Source of the DNA: Bacillus horti | GTDB lineage: Bacteria > Bacillota > Bacilli > Caldalkalibacillales > JCM-10596 | Direction of reading: 5' to 3' | DNA: 64,000 bases | Assembly (NCBI RefSeq): GCF_030813115.1 | Contig: NZ_JAUSTY010000007.1 | Location: 62,001 to 126,000, forward strand | Shown: one piece after another, positions 17,027 through 28,300 of the stretch | Numbering within the stretch: the first letter of the stretch is position 1 | Layout: every line of letters begins with the position of its first letter | Made by a program: the position numbers and the translations under genes | Notes under the pieces: model-generated | Database searches by the model: none | The model's input: only the letters and a program-made list of their open reading frames with translations | What the model was told of the DNA's origin: nothing

Positions 17027-18568
17027 ATGGTAAAACAAAAAAACAACGGCTTTGTGATGCGAAGCCTTGATACAATTGAACGGGTCGGGAATAAGCTTCC
17101 TCATCCAGTCACCTTATTTTTCATTTTTGCTGGGCTAGTTGTTGTGTTCTCTGCTATACTTTCTCTTTTGAATGTAACGGCAGAGGATCCGACTAATCCA
17201 GGAGAAATGTTAGCGGTCAAAAATCTCCTCAGCACAGAGGGAATTCAATATATGTTCACTAGTGCAGTCACTAACTTTACGGAGTTTGCACCACTAGGAA
17301 CGGTTCTTGTGACAATGATTGGAATTGGGATTGCTGAGCGTTCAGGACTGATTAGCACGATGCTTAGGGGTCTGGTAACCTCTGTTCCTAAACAGCTTTT
17401 AACGGCAACGTTAGTATTTGCAGGTATCATGTCAAGTATGGCGGCAGACGCTGGATATGTGGTGCTGACACCGCTTGGAGCCGTATTATTTGCCGCTCTG
17501 GGTCGACATCCGCTGGCAGGACTTGCTGCTGCCTTTGCTGGAGTGTCAGCAGGGTATAGTGCAAACCTGCTCATCACCTCCCTAGATCCCTTACTCGCCT
17601 CCTTAACCCAGATGGCGGCTGCTACGTATGACCCGCAGTATGCTGAAGGTATTAATATAGCAATGAACTATTACTTTATGATCATCTCAGTATTTGTTTT
17701 AACGTTAGCGGGAACTTATGTAACAGAAAAAATGGTTGAACCACGCTTAGGAAAATACGAGGGTGGGATTCAAAGCTCAGAAGGAGAAGCCACAGCATTA
17801 AAAGTAGAGGAAAAAAGAGGCTTGGTCGGAGCGGGTATTGCTTTTGTTTTAACCTGTTCAGCATTGGCCCTATTAATTGTTCCTGAGTGGGGTCCTATGA
17901 GAGGACCAGAAGGGGAGATTATTGATTCCCCATTTTTCACTTCCTTAGTTCCGATTATTTTGATTGTGTTTCTCATTCCTGGACTGGTTTACGGTCTAAT
18001 AACGAAGTCCATTAGAAATGATAAAGATGTTGCTAATCAGATGTCTGAAACGATGGCTACGATGGGAGCATATATCGTTTTAGCTTTTGCAGCGGGGCAA
18101 TTTGTAGCCTACTTTGGTGAATCGAACATGGGAATTATTTTGGCTATTCAAGGGGCTAATTTCATTGAATCCACAGGATTTACGGGAATTCCTTTAATCC
18201 TGACTTTTATTTTTGTGGCAGGATTTATTAATCTTTTCATTGGAAGTGCTTCGGCTAAGTGGGCTATTATGGCACCTATTTTTGTGCCAATGATGATGCA
18301 TTTAGGTTATTCGCCAGAGCTGACAACGGTTGCCTATCGTGTGGCTGATTCAACAACTAATGTCATATCACCACTGATGCCTTATTTTGCCATTGTGATT
18401 GCATTTGCACAGAAATACGATAAAAAAGTAGGAATTGGAACATTAATCAGTACCATGCTTCCATATTCCATCGTTTTCTCTATCGTGTGGATCATTATGC
18501 TAATTGCTTGGCTCCTGCTTGGTATTGATCTAGGACCAGGTTCGCCGATTCATTACCCAGCTAATTAA
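17027..18568 (+). CDS. AbgT family transporter (p-aminobenzoyl-glutamate type)
   Basis: 513 residues from the ATG at 17027, chosen for the AAAGGAG 10 bases upstream; an in-frame GTG at 16997 has none. It contains 11 or more hydrophobic helices and family regions RVGNKLPHPVTLFFIFAG, AADAGYVVLTPLGAVLF, IGSASAKWAIMAPIFVPM and VADSTTNVISPLMPYF. AbgT proteins import p-aminobenzoyl-glutamate or export sulfonamides by proton coupling. No AbgA/B hydrolase genes are adjacent, so an efflux role is as likely as uptake. Confidence 0.88.
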   Translation: MVKQKNNGFVMRSLDTIERVGNKLPHPVTLFFIFAGLVVVFSAILSLLNVTAEDPTNPGEMLAVKNLLSTEGIQYMFTSAVTNFTEFAPLGTVLVTMIGIGIAERSGLISTMLRGLVTSVPKQLLTATLVFAGIMSSMAADAGYVVLTPLGAVLFAALGRHPLAGLAAAFAGVSAGYSANLLITSLDPLLASLTQMAAATYDPQYAEGINIAMNYYFMIISVFVLTLAGTYVTEKMVEPRLGKYEGGIQSSEGEATALKVEEKRGLVGAGIAFVLTCSALALLIVPEWGPMRGPEGEIIDSPFFTSLVPIILIVFLIPGLVYGLITKSIRNDKDVANQMSETMATMGAYIVLAFAAGQFVAYFGESNMGIILAIQGANFIESTGFTGIPLILTFIFVAGFINLFIGSASAKWAIMAPIFVPMMMHLGYSPELTTVAYRVADSTTNVISPLMPYFAIVIAFAQKYDKKVGIGTLISTMLPYSIVFSIVWIIMLIAWLLLGIDLGPGSPIHYPAN

Positions 18569-18656
18569 CCCTTAGGGGAATCGATCCTGCTGAAGTAAGA
18601 ACGATGTTTTTCTAAATATAGGGATACGCAGTATATATATTCACTTTTTTGTTGAG

Positions 18657-18686
18657 TTGAGTCATCCTTTTCAAACGGGATACAAT
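18657..18686 (+). promoter_or_regulatory. Likely SigA promoter of rocF
   Basis: TTGAGT (18657-18662), an 18-base spacer and TACAAT (18681-18686) lie 33 bases before the arginase start. I see no SigL-type -24/-12 element, unlike rocF of Bacillus subtilis as I recall its regulation. Confidence 0.45.
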
Positions 18687-18718
18687 AGGAGCTAATGACA
18701 CAGGAATGGAGGAGAAGG

Positions 18719-19618
18719 ATGAACAAGAAAGTAAGCTTAATCGGAGTCCCTATGGATTTAGGACAAGGACGTAGAGGGGTTGATATGGGACCCAGTGCGA
18801 TCCGTTACGCTCATGTGATTGAACGCTTAGAAAAGCTGGACTACGACGTTATAGATTTAGGAGACCTTGGGATTCCTAATCCGCAAGATAGAGCTCGTAA
18901 TGGTGAGAACCTAAAGTGCTTAGACGAAGTGGCTCAGGTTAATACGGAACTGGCAGAGCGTGTTCATACTATTGTTGAAGAGGGGCGTTTTCCTCTTGTT
19001 TTGGGAGGAGATCATAGTATTGCTATAGGTACGTTAGCGGGAGTGGCCAAGCACAAGAAAAACCTAGGTGTCATTTGGTATGATGCCCATGCGGATATTA
19101 ATACAGGTGAGACTTCTCCATCAGGAAATATACACGGGATGTCTCTAGCGGTAGGCTTGGGGTATGGTCATGAGAGACTGACTCAAATTCTAGGCTATTC
19201 TCCAAAAATCAAGCCAGAGCATGTGGTTATAATTGGAGCAAGAGATCTAGACGAGGGAGAAAAGCAACTAATCAAAAAGCTAGGCATTAAGGTGTTTACG
19301 ATGCATGAAATAGATCGACTAGGGATGACCTATGTCATGGAGGAAGCGATTAAGCATGTATCGAATGGGACGGACGGTGTTCATTTAAGCCTAGATTTAG
19401 ACGGTCTAGATCCGCATGATGCACCGGGGGTAGGGACCCCTGTAAGAGGTGGGATTTCGTATAGGGAAAGCCATTTGGCGATGGAAATTTTAGCTGAGGC
19501 AGATATTCTCACTTCGGCAGAGTTTGTGGAGGTTAACCCTATCTTAGATCATGGGAATACGACGGCTAATGTGGCGGTCGCCCTCCTCGGCTCACTTTTT
19601 GGAGAAAAATTACTGTAA
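18719..19618 (+). CDS. rocF: Arginase
   Basis: 299 residues from the ATG at 18719, with GGAGG six bases upstream; the in-frame ATG at 18695 has no such site. The manganese-binding motifs are intact: GGDHSIAIG, WYDAHADIN and SLDLDGLDPHDAPGVGTP. Arginase hydrolyses arginine to ornithine and urea, the first step of arginine use as a nitrogen source. In Bacillales rocF commonly sits near sigW, as here. It stands alone between two terminators. Confidence 0.95.
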   Translation: MNKKVSLIGVPMDLGQGRRGVDMGPSAIRYAHVIERLEKLDYDVIDLGDLGIPNPQDRARNGENLKCLDEVAQVNTELAERVHTIVEEGRFPLVLGGDHSIAIGTLAGVAKHKKNLGVIWYDAHADINTGETSPSGNIHGMSLAVGLGYGHERLTQILGYSPKIKPEHVVIIGARDLDEGEKQLIKKLGIKVFTMHEIDRLGMTYVMEEAIKHVSNGTDGVHLSLDLDGLDPHDAPGVGTPVRGGISYRESHLAMEILAEADILTSAEFVEVNPILDHGNTTANVAVALLGSLFGEKLL

Positions 19619-19686
19619 AGCTCAAGGACAGAGGAAAGGTAAGAGCCGATTTAGTTGGTCACAAATAGTGGAGTAACCTTTCTAAC

Positions 19687-19735
19687 AGGTCGATCTGGGT
19701 AACGGGTTTCTATGTTATCTAGGTCGGCCTTTTTG
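19687..19735 (+). terminator. Terminator after rocF
   Basis: GGTCGATCTGGGTAAC pairs imperfectly, with G-T pairs, with GTTATCTAGGTCGGCC, followed by TTTTT. Confidence 0.7.
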
Positions 19736-19827
19736 CCAAAAATAGGCCTTATTAAATTTACATAGCACAGTCCTTAGGACCATTCACTTTCCCCATAAAT
19801 ATGATAAAATATATTGTAAAAAATAAT

Positions 19828-19853
19828 TGAAACTTTGTTAAAGGTGATACGTA
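19828..19853 (+). promoter_or_regulatory. SigW-dependent autoregulatory promoter
   Basis: TGAAAC (19828-19833), exactly 16 bases, then CGTA (19850-19853) is the SigW promoter consensus. It lies 40 bases before sigW, so the operon is probably self-activated. Confidence 0.85.
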
Positions 19854-19893
19854 ACAGTTTTTAAACCCCCTTGATAAAGGTGGAGGTACATGG

Positions 19894-20460
19894 ATGGAGC
19901 AAATAGAATGGAAGTTGGTTAAACGCATACGAAAAGGCGATCGAGAAGCGTTTGCCGAGATCGTTGAACTATATAAACATAAGCTATATCAGCTAGGCTA
20001 TAGAATGCTAGGCAATCCTTTGGAAGCAGAGGAAATTGCTCAAGAATCCTTTTTAAGAGTCTATTCGAATATAGGTCGATATGACCAAAATCATAAGTTC
20101 TCCACATGGATTTATAGGATTGCTACGAATCTATGTATAGATCGACTACGTAAAAGGAAGATAGTCTACTCCTTAGATCAAGAAGTGGTTGGAGCAGAGG
20201 GCTTGGATATGTACTCGCAGTTGGCTGATGAAAAGCAGAGGACACCTGAAGCTGAAGTGGTCACGCTAGAAATCCAAGAGCAGGTTCAAAAAGCAATCGA
20301 TCAGCTACCTCCGCAATATAAATCGATTATGATTTTGCGTTATTTGCAGGATCTCAGTTTACAGGAAATTAGTGACATCGTCGATTTACCGGTAACCACG
20401 ATTAAAACAAGAGTTCACCGAGGGAGAGAAGCTCTGAAGAAGCTTTTACAGCATGTATAA
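19894..20460 (+). CDS. sigW: ECF RNA polymerase sigma factor SigW
   Basis: 188 residues, the usual length of SigW. TGGAGG lies 7 bases before the ATG. Region 2 (GYRMLGNPLEAEEIAQESFLR, then FSTWIYRIATNLCIDRLR) and region 4 (LPPQYKSIMILRYLQDLSLQEIS, with a helix-turn-helix through TTIKTRVHRGREAL) are complete. SigW drives genes that protect the envelope from antimicrobial peptides and detergents. A consensus SigW promoter lies directly upstream and rsiW directly downstream. Confidence 0.95.
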   Translation: MEQIEWKLVKRIRKGDREAFAEIVELYKHKLYQLGYRMLGNPLEAEEIAQESFLRVYSNIGRYDQNHKFSTWIYRIATNLCIDRLRKRKIVYSLDQEVVGAEGLDMYSQLADEKQRTPEAEVVTLEIQEQVQKAIDQLPPQYKSIMILRYLQDLSLQEISDIVDLPVTTIKTRVHRGREALKKLLQHV

Positions 20461-20559
20461 GAGATGTTTGATAGCTATAAGATATTGGTATAAGTAGGAT
20501 ACATCAAAAAACGAAAAAGGTATTTCCAACACGGAGAACTGGAAAGGAAGGGTAAGGAT

Positions 20560-21189
20560 ATGTCTTGCCAAGACGCAAAAAAGCTCATGCATGATTACCT
20601 AGATGAAGAGATTAGCTCTTCGGATCAGGCCACGCTAAAGCAACACCTGAAGGAATGTCCTGCTTGTAAGGAATATTTCAACCGGATGGAAAAGTCGTTG
20701 CTACTTATGAAAAGTCACTCTCACGTACTAGCGCCTGATGATTTTACCGATAAGATCATGCAGCAAATTCCAGTCGAGAAGCCTACAGGGAAGCTTTTAC
20801 GTTTTGTAAAAGGTCATCCTTTTCTTGTGGCAGCAGCCGTTTTCCTTCTATTAATGGGAGGCAGCCTATCACAGATTTGGAAGGATGGACAGGGGCAATT
20901 TTCCGTTTCTGCCCCAGCGATGGAGCAGATTGTCGTGAATATGGATGAGCGCAGTGTCATCGTGCCTGAGGATGTTGTAGTAAATGGTAACCTAATTGTC
21001 AGGAATGGAAACGTGAACGTATTAGGTGAGGTTACGGGCGATGTGATTGTAGCTGACGGTCAATTATATATGGCTTCCACAGCAAATATTATTGGACAAA
21101 GTGAAGAGATTGATCAATTTTTTAAGTGGAGCTTTTACCATATTCAGCGTTGGTTTAAGGAAGCCGTGCTTTTTAATACATCGAATTAG
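20560..21189 (+). CDS. rsiW: Anti-sigma-W factor RsiW
   Basis: 209 residues. The N-terminal zinc anti-sigma (ZAS) domain is intact with H29, C33 and C36 in the HxxxCxxC motif. One transmembrane helix (about residues 86-105) and an extracytoplasmic region follow. RsiW holds SigW at the membrane until PrsW and RasP cleave it. It lies 99 bases after sigW and is followed by a terminator. Confidence 0.92.
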   Translation: MSCQDAKKLMHDYLDEEISSSDQATLKQHLKECPACKEYFNRMEKSLLLMKSHSHVLAPDDFTDKIMQQIPVEKPTGKLLRFVKGHPFLVAAAVFLLLMGGSLSQIWKDGQGQFSVSAPAMEQIVVNMDERSVIVPEDVVVNGNLIVRNGNVNVLGEVTGDVIVADGQLYMASTANIIGQSEEIDQFFKWSFYHIQRWFKEAVLFNTSN

Positions 21190-21270
21190 TAGTGTGTAAA
21201 GGGTATTAGAGGGGCATGAAAGGCATATATAAGGGTTTACTTGGAAAAGAATAGAGGGTATGAAGGGATA

Positions 21271-21300
21271 AAAGCACGGGAACCTGCCTGTGCTTTTCTT
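21271..21300 (+). terminator. Terminator of sigW-rsiW
   Basis: AAAGCACGGG and CCTGTGCTTTT pair with one mismatch and end in a T-rich run. Confidence 0.75.
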
Positions 21301-21524
21301 TACGTACAAAGCATTGTACAATAGAGAAAGAAATGATGATTTTTCTTGTACTGGTAAAATATAAGTGAAGTATTTTTACAATCAATAGCTTTAGTAAGAT
21401 AAGGGTAATGCTTATTAAGAAGAAAATAAGAACTGTGAGATAGTAGCCTCCGTAACCAAAATAGAGACACGTGACGAACTCTTATTTTTGTAGGGCGTGT
21501 GGCACAGAAACGAGGGATCAAGAC

Positions 21525-22343
21525 ATGAGCTGGTTAACTGAGCTGTCATTTATGGACTACATAATTGAAATTATAGATATTCTGCTAGTCAGCTATGTAA
21601 TTTATAAATTATTTACACTAATACGTGGCACGAGAGCAGTTCAGCTTTTGAAGGGGATGCTCGTCATTGTGGCAGGCTGGCTATTAAGTATTACATTTGG
21701 TCTAAACACACTTTCCTTCCTCATGTCCCAAGCGATGACCTATGGGGTTTTGGCTGTGATGATTATTTTCCAGCCAGAGCTAAGGCGAGCTTTGGAGCAG
21801 CTTGGGAGAGGGAAGTTTTTCGCACGTAGCAACTATCAGGATGAAGAAAAGATGAGTGGGGTTATTGAGGAAACAGTCAAAGCTGTGCAGTATATGGCTA
21901 AGCGTAGAATAGGGGCATTGATTGTCTTTGAAAAAGAAACAGGTCTAGGAGACTATATTGAAACAGGAATTCCGATTGATGGAAAGCTAACCTCTGAGCT
22001 GATGATTAATATCTTTATTCCGAATACGCCCCTCCATGACGGAGCGGTGATTGTACGTAAAGAAAAGGTAGTGGCTGCTGCCTGTTATCTTCCGTTGTCT
22101 GAGAATCCCTTTATCAGCAAGGAGCTCGGAACACGTCACAGAGCCGCTTTAGGGCTAAGTGAACTGACCGATTCCATCTGTATCATTGTCTCAGAGGAAA
22201 CGGGGAATATCTCGCTTTCCAAAAATGGAGAGGTACACAGGGAGCTCACTCAGGAAGAGCTGACAGAGAAGCTTGAGGTCAGCTTAGTGCAGCAAACCAA
22301 AGCCACTTCTTCCTTCTGGACAAGGGGGAAAAACAATGGATAA
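21525..22343 (+). CDS. cdaA: Diadenylate cyclase CdaA
   Basis: 272 residues from the ATG at 21525, with GAGGGA upstream; the in-frame ATG at 21471 would add a Cys-rich leader not seen in the family. Three N-terminal helices anchor it in the membrane. The DisA_N cyclase domain has the catalytic LHDGAV and the GTRHRAALG loop. CdaA makes cyclic di-AMP from two ATP, the signal that controls potassium and osmolyte uptake. It overlaps cdaR by 8 bases and is co-transcribed with cdaR and glmM, as is usual in Bacillales. Confidence 0.95.
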   Translation: MSWLTELSFMDYIIEIIDILLVSYVIYKLFTLIRGTRAVQLLKGMLVIVAGWLLSITFGLNTLSFLMSQAMTYGVLAVMIIFQPELRRALEQLGRGKFFARSNYQDEEKMSGVIEETVKAVQYMAKRRIGALIVFEKETGLGDYIETGIPIDGKLTSELMINIFIPNTPLHDGAVIVRKEKVVAAACYLPLSENPFISKELGTRHRAALGLSELTDSICIIVSEETGNISLSKNGEVHRELTQEELTEKLEVSLVQQTKATSSFWTRGKNNG

Positions 22344-23625
22344 ATTTCTGCAGAATAACACCGTTGCCAAAATTATAGCGATCCTACTTGCCTTGATGCT
22401 TTGGCTTATCGTTCGTATGGATGATCAGCCTTATACTCCAGTCAGACAGCAGACAGGAGAGCTGACTGTAGATAATGTCATCGTTGAAGCGATTTATGAT
22501 GAGGAGCTGTATTCTGTCGCTGATATTCAGGATCGGGTGCAAATCTTACTTACCGGACGAAGAGCATTGCTTAATTTGAACCAGCTTCGAGCCGATCCCT
22601 ACCGCTTATATGTGGACTTAACTAACCTAGAAGCGGGGACACATCGCGTTCCGGTGCAGTATGAGGGGTTTCCGTCGGAGCTTGAGGTAGACGTTATTCC
22701 TAGCCATATCCAGGTGGTATTAGAGGAGAAGGAGCTAGGAGCGTTTAACGTGCAGATCGAGACGACAGGTGCTCCTCGTGAAGGATTTGAATTAGGGAAT
22801 CCAGTTGTGAGTCCCGATGAGGTTCATGTCATAGCCCCGTCCTCAGTCATTGACGAGGTTGCTCTCGTCAGAGGCTTTGTGAATGTTAATGGAGCCGATG
22901 AAGAGATCACCGAAACAGTAGAGCTCAGGGTATATGACCAGCTAGGGAATGAAATTGATGCTGAGGTTAGTCCAGCGTCTGTAGAGGTATATATTCCAAT
23001 AAGAAGCCCTAGTAAGCAGGTACCGATTCGGGTCAATCCGACAAGTGATTTGCCAGATGGCTTTGAACTAAACGCTATAACAACAGATATAAATACCGTT
23101 GAAGTGTTTGCACCACTAGAGGACCTGGAGGAGCTGCAGGAGATCGTTCTGCCACTAGATCTGTCGGAAATCACCTCCTCTGGAACGATTGAATATCGTA
23201 TTCCAGTGGATGGAGATTGGATTGCAGTCGATCCAGGCGTGGTCAATATTACAATCGAGGTTGAACCCATAGAATCTCGAACCTTTAACCAGCTTCCTAT
23301 CCAGGTTAACGGCTTAACGGATGACCTTGAATTAGAATTTATAGATCCTCAAAGCGGAAGATATGATATCCGTGTTCTGGGCCTGCAGGATGAGCTTGGG
23401 GCCCTGCAGAACGCGGATATTGCTATAAGTATTAATGTAGAAGGCCTTGGGCCAGGCAATCATAGAGTATCCCTTACTATTCAAGTACCAGACGGCTTTG
23501 AAGTAGCCGAAACAAATCAGCTTCGCATTAGGATAACCGAACGGGATGAAGGGGAAGAAGCCATTGGGGACGAGATTGAAGATGGAGAGGAAGAAGAAGA
23601 GGATAATGAAGAAGGAGGATCATAA
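22336..23625 (+). CDS. cdaR: CdaA regulator CdaR (YbbR domains)
   Basis: 429 residues. One N-terminal transmembrane helix (about residues 10-27) is followed by four extracytoplasmic YbbR repeats, recognisable by strands such as [47 protein letters not shown] and [11 protein letters not shown]. The C-terminus is a run of Glu and Asp (about the last 25 residues). CdaR binds CdaA at the membrane and modulates its activity. It sits 2 bases before glmM. Confidence 0.93.
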   Translation: MDKFLQNNTVAKIIAILLALMLWLIVRMDDQPYTPVRQQTGELTVDNVIVEAIYDEELYSVADIQDRVQILLTGRRALLNLNQLRADPYRLYVDLTNLEAGTHRVPVQYEGFPSELEVDVIPSHIQVVLEEKELGAFNVQIETTGAPREGFELGNPVVSPDEVHVIAPSSVIDEVALVRGFVNVNGADEEITETVELRVYDQLGNEIDAEVSPASVEVYIPIRSPSKQVPIRVNPTSDLPDGFELNAITTDINTVEVFAPLEDLEELQEIVLPLDLSEITSSGTIEYRIPVDGDWIAVDPGVVNITIEVEPIESRTFNQLPIQVNGLTDDLELEFIDPQSGRYDIRVLGLQDELGALQNADIAISINVEGLGPGNHRVSLTIQVPDGFEVAETNQLRIRITERDEGEEAIGDEIEDGEEEEEDNEEGGS

Positions 23626-23627
23626 GA

Positions 23628-24977
23628 ATGGGTAAGTATTTTGGTACAGATGGGGTACGTGGTGTCGCAAATTTAGAATTGACCCCTGAGCTGGCTTTTA
23701 AGCTAGGACGCTGTGGAGGGCATGTGCTCACACAAGGGCAGAGCCAACCTAAGGTTGTCGTGGGGAGAGATACAAGAATATCTGGTGAGATGCTTGAAGG
23801 TGCTCTTATTACAGGGCTTCTTTCTGTGGGAATTGAAGTGATGCGTCTAGGCGTCATTTCTACACCAGGTGTTGCCTATATTACAAAAGCGCTAGGTGCA
23901 CAGGCCGGAGTTATGATTTCCGCTTCACATAATCCTGTAGAGGATAATGGCATTAAGTTTTTTGGACCAGATGGCTTTAAGCTATTGGATGAGCAGGAGG
24001 AGGAAATTGAACGCCTTCTAGATGCCGAAAAGGATGAGCTTCCACGTCCAGTTGGCGGGGAAGTAGGGATTGTCAGTGATTACCTAGAAGGAGGACAGAG
24101 GTATTTGTCTTACCTGAGGTCTACGGTATCAGAGGAGTTTGATGGACTTCATGTAGTATTAGATTGTGCTCATGGTGCGGCTTCATCCTTAGCTCCTCAG
24201 CTTTTTGGAGCACTTGGCGCTCAAATCTCTACCATAGGTACAAATCCGAATGGGCTGAATATCAATGACGGGGTAGGCTCGACACACGTAGAAAAGCTAC
24301 AACAAGCGGTTCTTGATAAAAAGGCGAACATTGGACTGGCCTTCGACGGGGATGCGGATAGACTGATCGCTGTGGATGAAAAAGGGAACGTTGTGGACGG
24401 CGACCAAATCATGTACGTATGCGCGGCAGCTATGAAGGATAAGGGAGCACTTAAAAATAATACCGTTGTGGCTACCGTTATGAGTAATTTAGGCTTCTAT
24501 AAGGCGATTGAAGCGAAGGATATTCAGGCCGTAACGACAAAGGTTGGGGACCGTTATGTCATGGAGGAGATGAGAAAGGCTGGCTATACCCTCGGAGGTG
24601 AGCAGTCGGGGCACATCATATTCCTCGATTATATAACTACAGGCGATGGCATGCTTTCAGGGATACAGCTAGTGAACATCATGCAGGAAAAAGGCAAATC
24701 CCTATCCGAGCTCGTTAAGGATTTAGTGATCTATCCTCAAAAAATGGTCAACATTCGTGTGACCGATAAGCATAGAGTGACGGAGAATGCGGCCGTAGAT
24801 GAAGTCATTAAGCAGGTAGAAGCGGAAATGAACGGCAAGGGACGAGTGCTAGTTCGCCCATCTGGAACGGAGCCTCTTGTACGGGTGATGGCTGAGGCAG
24901 AGGATGCGAACCGTATCGACGAGTGGGTGGATCGCATTGCTCAGGTGGTTCAGACTGAAATGGGATTAGATGTATAG
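23628..24977 (+). CDS. glmM: Phosphoglucosamine mutase GlmM
   Basis: 449 residues, the usual length. It has the phosphoserine loop [12 protein letters not shown], the metal loop DGDADR, the sugar-binding loop GGEQSGH and the phosphate loop [12 protein letters not shown]. GlmM converts glucosamine-6-phosphate to glucosamine-1-phosphate for cell wall synthesis. It also binds CdaA and restrains cyclic di-AMP production. In most Bacillus genomes glmS follows closely; here 11.6 kb separate the two. Confidence 0.96.
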   Translation: MGKYFGTDGVRGVANLELTPELAFKLGRCGGHVLTQGQSQPKVVVGRDTRISGEMLEGALITGLLSVGIEVMRLGVISTPGVAYITKALGAQAGVMISASHNPVEDNGIKFFGPDGFKLLDEQEEEIERLLDAEKDELPRPVGGEVGIVSDYLEGGQRYLSYLRSTVSEEFDGLHVVLDCAHGAASSLAPQLFGALGAQISTIGTNPNGLNINDGVGSTHVEKLQQAVLDKKANIGLAFDGDADRLIAVDEKGNVVDGDQIMYVCAAAMKDKGALKNNTVVATVMSNLGFYKAIEAKDIQAVTTKVGDRYVMEEMRKAGYTLGGEQSGHIIFLDYITTGDGMLSGIQLVNIMQEKGKSLSELVKDLVIYPQKMVNIRVTDKHRVTENAAVDEVIKQVEAEMNGKGRVLVRPSGTEPLVRVMAEAEDANRIDEWVDRIAQVVQTEMGLDV

Positions 24978-25006
24978 GTGTTTTGCTAAATGATGGTTGG
25001 TCATTC

Positions 25007-25046
25007 AGGTCATTGTTCCTCTTAGTTGAGGGCAATGACCTTTTTA
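25007..25046 (+). terminator. Terminator of cdaA-cdaR-glmM
   Basis: AGGTCATTG and CAATGACCT, with an inner CCTC/GAGG, precede TTTTT. The remaining bases up to 25328 show no gene. Confidence 0.85.
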
Positions 25047-25328
25047 GTTATGTCTATATTTCAATTTTTTTGGTCCTGTTGTAGCCAGATTTGCTGCAGG
25101 TGAACCAGAGAGCATACCCTCATGATATTTCCCATAATTCTGTCCCATAGATACGCGAAATGTTAATGCCATATTAAACTTTCTGATTTTATCTAAACAT
25201 CTCCTTGTTAAGGTGCTAAAAGTCGATACTTATAATGCTTATAAAGATAAGAAGGCAGAGGGTTTTTCAAGGTTAAGAAGATAGCTTCGAAGGTACATAA
25301 ATTTTATTTTATTGGATGGTGAGTGAGT

Positions 25329-28300
25329 ATGGCTATTAATAATCCTCGTTCTCTTAGTATGGGTACAGGAGCTTATTTTGATATTGATGTGAAAGATTTA
25401 GCTATTGATGATCCTGATTTAGGTGATTTCACTGTTGAATGCTGGATGTATGTTCGAGGGGGTGAGTACTTTATGTCCTCTGGGGCACAGACTACTGATA
25501 CAGGTATGTTTATGTCCTATAGAACAGCAAGTGGTAATTTGGTAGGTGTAAGAACAAGAACAGCCTATTACTCTCTGAATCCAACAGGCTCATTATTCAA
25601 GCCTAATGAATGGGCTCATTATGCTCTTACATGGAAGCAGGATACTCAGGAAGCAAAATTCTATGTTGATGGAGAAATGGTGGGGATTTTGGAGCGCACA
25701 GGGAATGGTGCAAATCAATCAACTAGACAGTATTTGCGTATAAACAGTGCTTCAAATAACAATACCGCCACAAGAGGAAATGCCATTTATGAGGATCTTC
25801 GTATCTGGGGGAGAGCGAGGACAGAGCAAGAAATAAAGAGCAATATGAATGTCCTCGTAGATCCTCAAAGCGAAGGTTTACAGAGACTTTTTAGATTCGA
25901 CGATCTAGGTAAATACACTGTTTGTCATGTAACGGGAGAGAGCTTCACCTTTATTAACGATAGTCCCGCTTGGGTTAATGGAGAGGTTGACTTCAGAATA
26001 GAAGGGGATGTTCCAATCGAATATGATCGTCCCCCCTTTCTAAAAGCTCTAAATAACCCACATGCTCTGAGAGTTAACAATTCCACTATACTAATTAATA
26101 CTTTTCAAAATATGTTTGGTGAAAATAACTATAGGGGTCACGCTACAATGATGCTGTGGGTTAAGCCATTATCCCTTTCAACACAGGATTCCTTTGTTTT
26201 CAGTGATGGAAACTTTAATGAGAGTTTCATTGCGCTTAGGTCAGATCGTGTTTGGGCTAGGTGGACACATAATACGGGAGCCATTACTCATTCAACAAAT
26301 CTAACAATAGGAAAATGGTATCATCTATGTCTTACCCATCACCGTAACGGAAGCAACTTCACTTTAAAGCTTTATTTGGACGGGGTACTCTGTGGTGAAA
26401 CTAATGTCAGTTCTAATGATGCTAACTATGGGGGGGACGGGAATCTAACGCTAGCCCACCAGCTTCATGCGGAGATAGATGACTTTAGAGTGTGGAGAAG
26501 GGTTCTATCTCAAGAAGAGATTATACAAAATAGTAGATTTCTTCTGTCTCTTGAGGATGAACAGGACATGGTGGGTCATTGGAAGATGGATGAAGGTCTA
26601 GGAGCTACGTTAGGGAATAGCTATGTAGATAGCCATCATGGTAGAACTGTAGGCGCTTTATGGATTGAAGGTGAGCTACATATGGCTTCGAAAATAGAAA
26701 TGAAAGTAAAGGAGCCTAAGGATATTGCCGTGCTTAGAAACACAAATCCCTCGGTTTGTATTGATGTTAAGGCTTCAAGAGTGTCTACAGATATTCAAAC
26801 CTATCCGTTGACTGCCTCCTATTGGCCTTATACAGGAAGTTTGTATAGGGGAAACTTCGATAAAAGTAATTGGGCAGAAATTATTAGAGTAAGTCTGAAC
26901 AAGTATAGTGAAGATGTTATAGACCAAGAGGTATGTGTAAACTCTTACGCGCAAGTGATAGAAATCCTTGAATCAAATAGAATCGTTATTAGTGATGTTT
27001 TTGAAGGTTTATATGGCAAGTTTGCTGTTGGTGATAAGGTTATGATTCATGTCTCTGGTGGAGTGGACACAGAAATAGTTGGAAGGTACGAGTATTTTAG
27101 AATAACAGGGATCGAAGGAGATTTTCTAGCTCTAGATGGATCTGTAAATCAGCTTATTAACCAAAGTTCTCTAAAAGATAGGATTGTACAAGCTGTGAAA
27201 GTTCCTGAGTTTGTCAGGCTAACGGTAGAGGCTGCTGGGGGAAAGATTGTTGCTGAGCCATATAACGGCAGACGTGGTGGGATTGTAGCTATTGATGTCA
27301 AAAGAGAGTTCAATCTCAAGGGCATGATTGATGTAAGTGGACGCGGATATCGAGATGAGGATGCTTCCCTGTCTCCTAACAATGGTGAATGGGCTCACCG
27401 TTATAACAATGCTGAGAATGGTGGTGCAGGCGGAGGCAATCAGTTTAGAGGTGGGGACGGAGCACCGGATGACGGTAGTAGAGAGTCGTATGGAGGTGAA
27501 TCTGTGGGTACCTCTCAAAGCCTAGCTGAAGATAAGAAAATGTATTTCGGTGGTGCTGGAGGAAAGGGAGGAGATTCCAGGTCTAACACAGGATTTTGGT
27601 GGGAGGCTCCAGGAGGCAACGGGGGTGGAATCGTTCACATTACAGCTAGAACACTTCACCTTGGTACAATATGTGCCAATGGCTTTGGGGGAGGGCAAAC
27701 CTCGACAAGGACAACTACTGGCGGAGCAGGTGGTGGTGCAGGTGGAACAATACGCTTAGATTGCCATGGCATAGTTAACTTGACGAACTTCTGTCTCGGT
27801 GCTACAGGAGGAGGGGGCTCGGGAGGTATTTATGCTAGAGACTCGCGAGCATTAGGAAACGATGGAACTAACCAAGGGGCAGGTCAGGGTGGTACTGTAA
27901 CTAATTCCGCCCGTCTTACTATTGGAGGTAACTATTTTAGTAGAGGTGGCTACCCCTTCCAATCTAATGGTGGGGGTGGAGGTGGAGCTTCTACTACGAC
28001 TACCCAAGGACAAGTCGGTGAGGGTGGGTCTCCAATCCAAGCAGGAAAAGCCTTTAACTCAGGGCATGTTGGTGGAGGTGGTGGCGGAGCAGGAGGACAT
28101 ATTATTATTCAATCTAACACTGTTCCGCCGGCTATTTTGTATCCTCAGCCTGTTACCGCTCCTACTGAACTCGTTTTTGAGGAGTTAGGTAGAATACTCC
28201 TATATTTTGATGGATACTACCAAACCTACAATCAATCCCAAAAAAGCTGGGAAAAGCTATCCACTGAGCTACCTGACATCAATCAATTTGCTTTAAGAGG

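Noticed and set aside
27149-28188. Several open frames of 60-100 codons on both strands inside the glycine-rich region
   Set aside because: They are shadows of the GGT/GGA-rich coding sequence of the large LamG gene and have no start signals.
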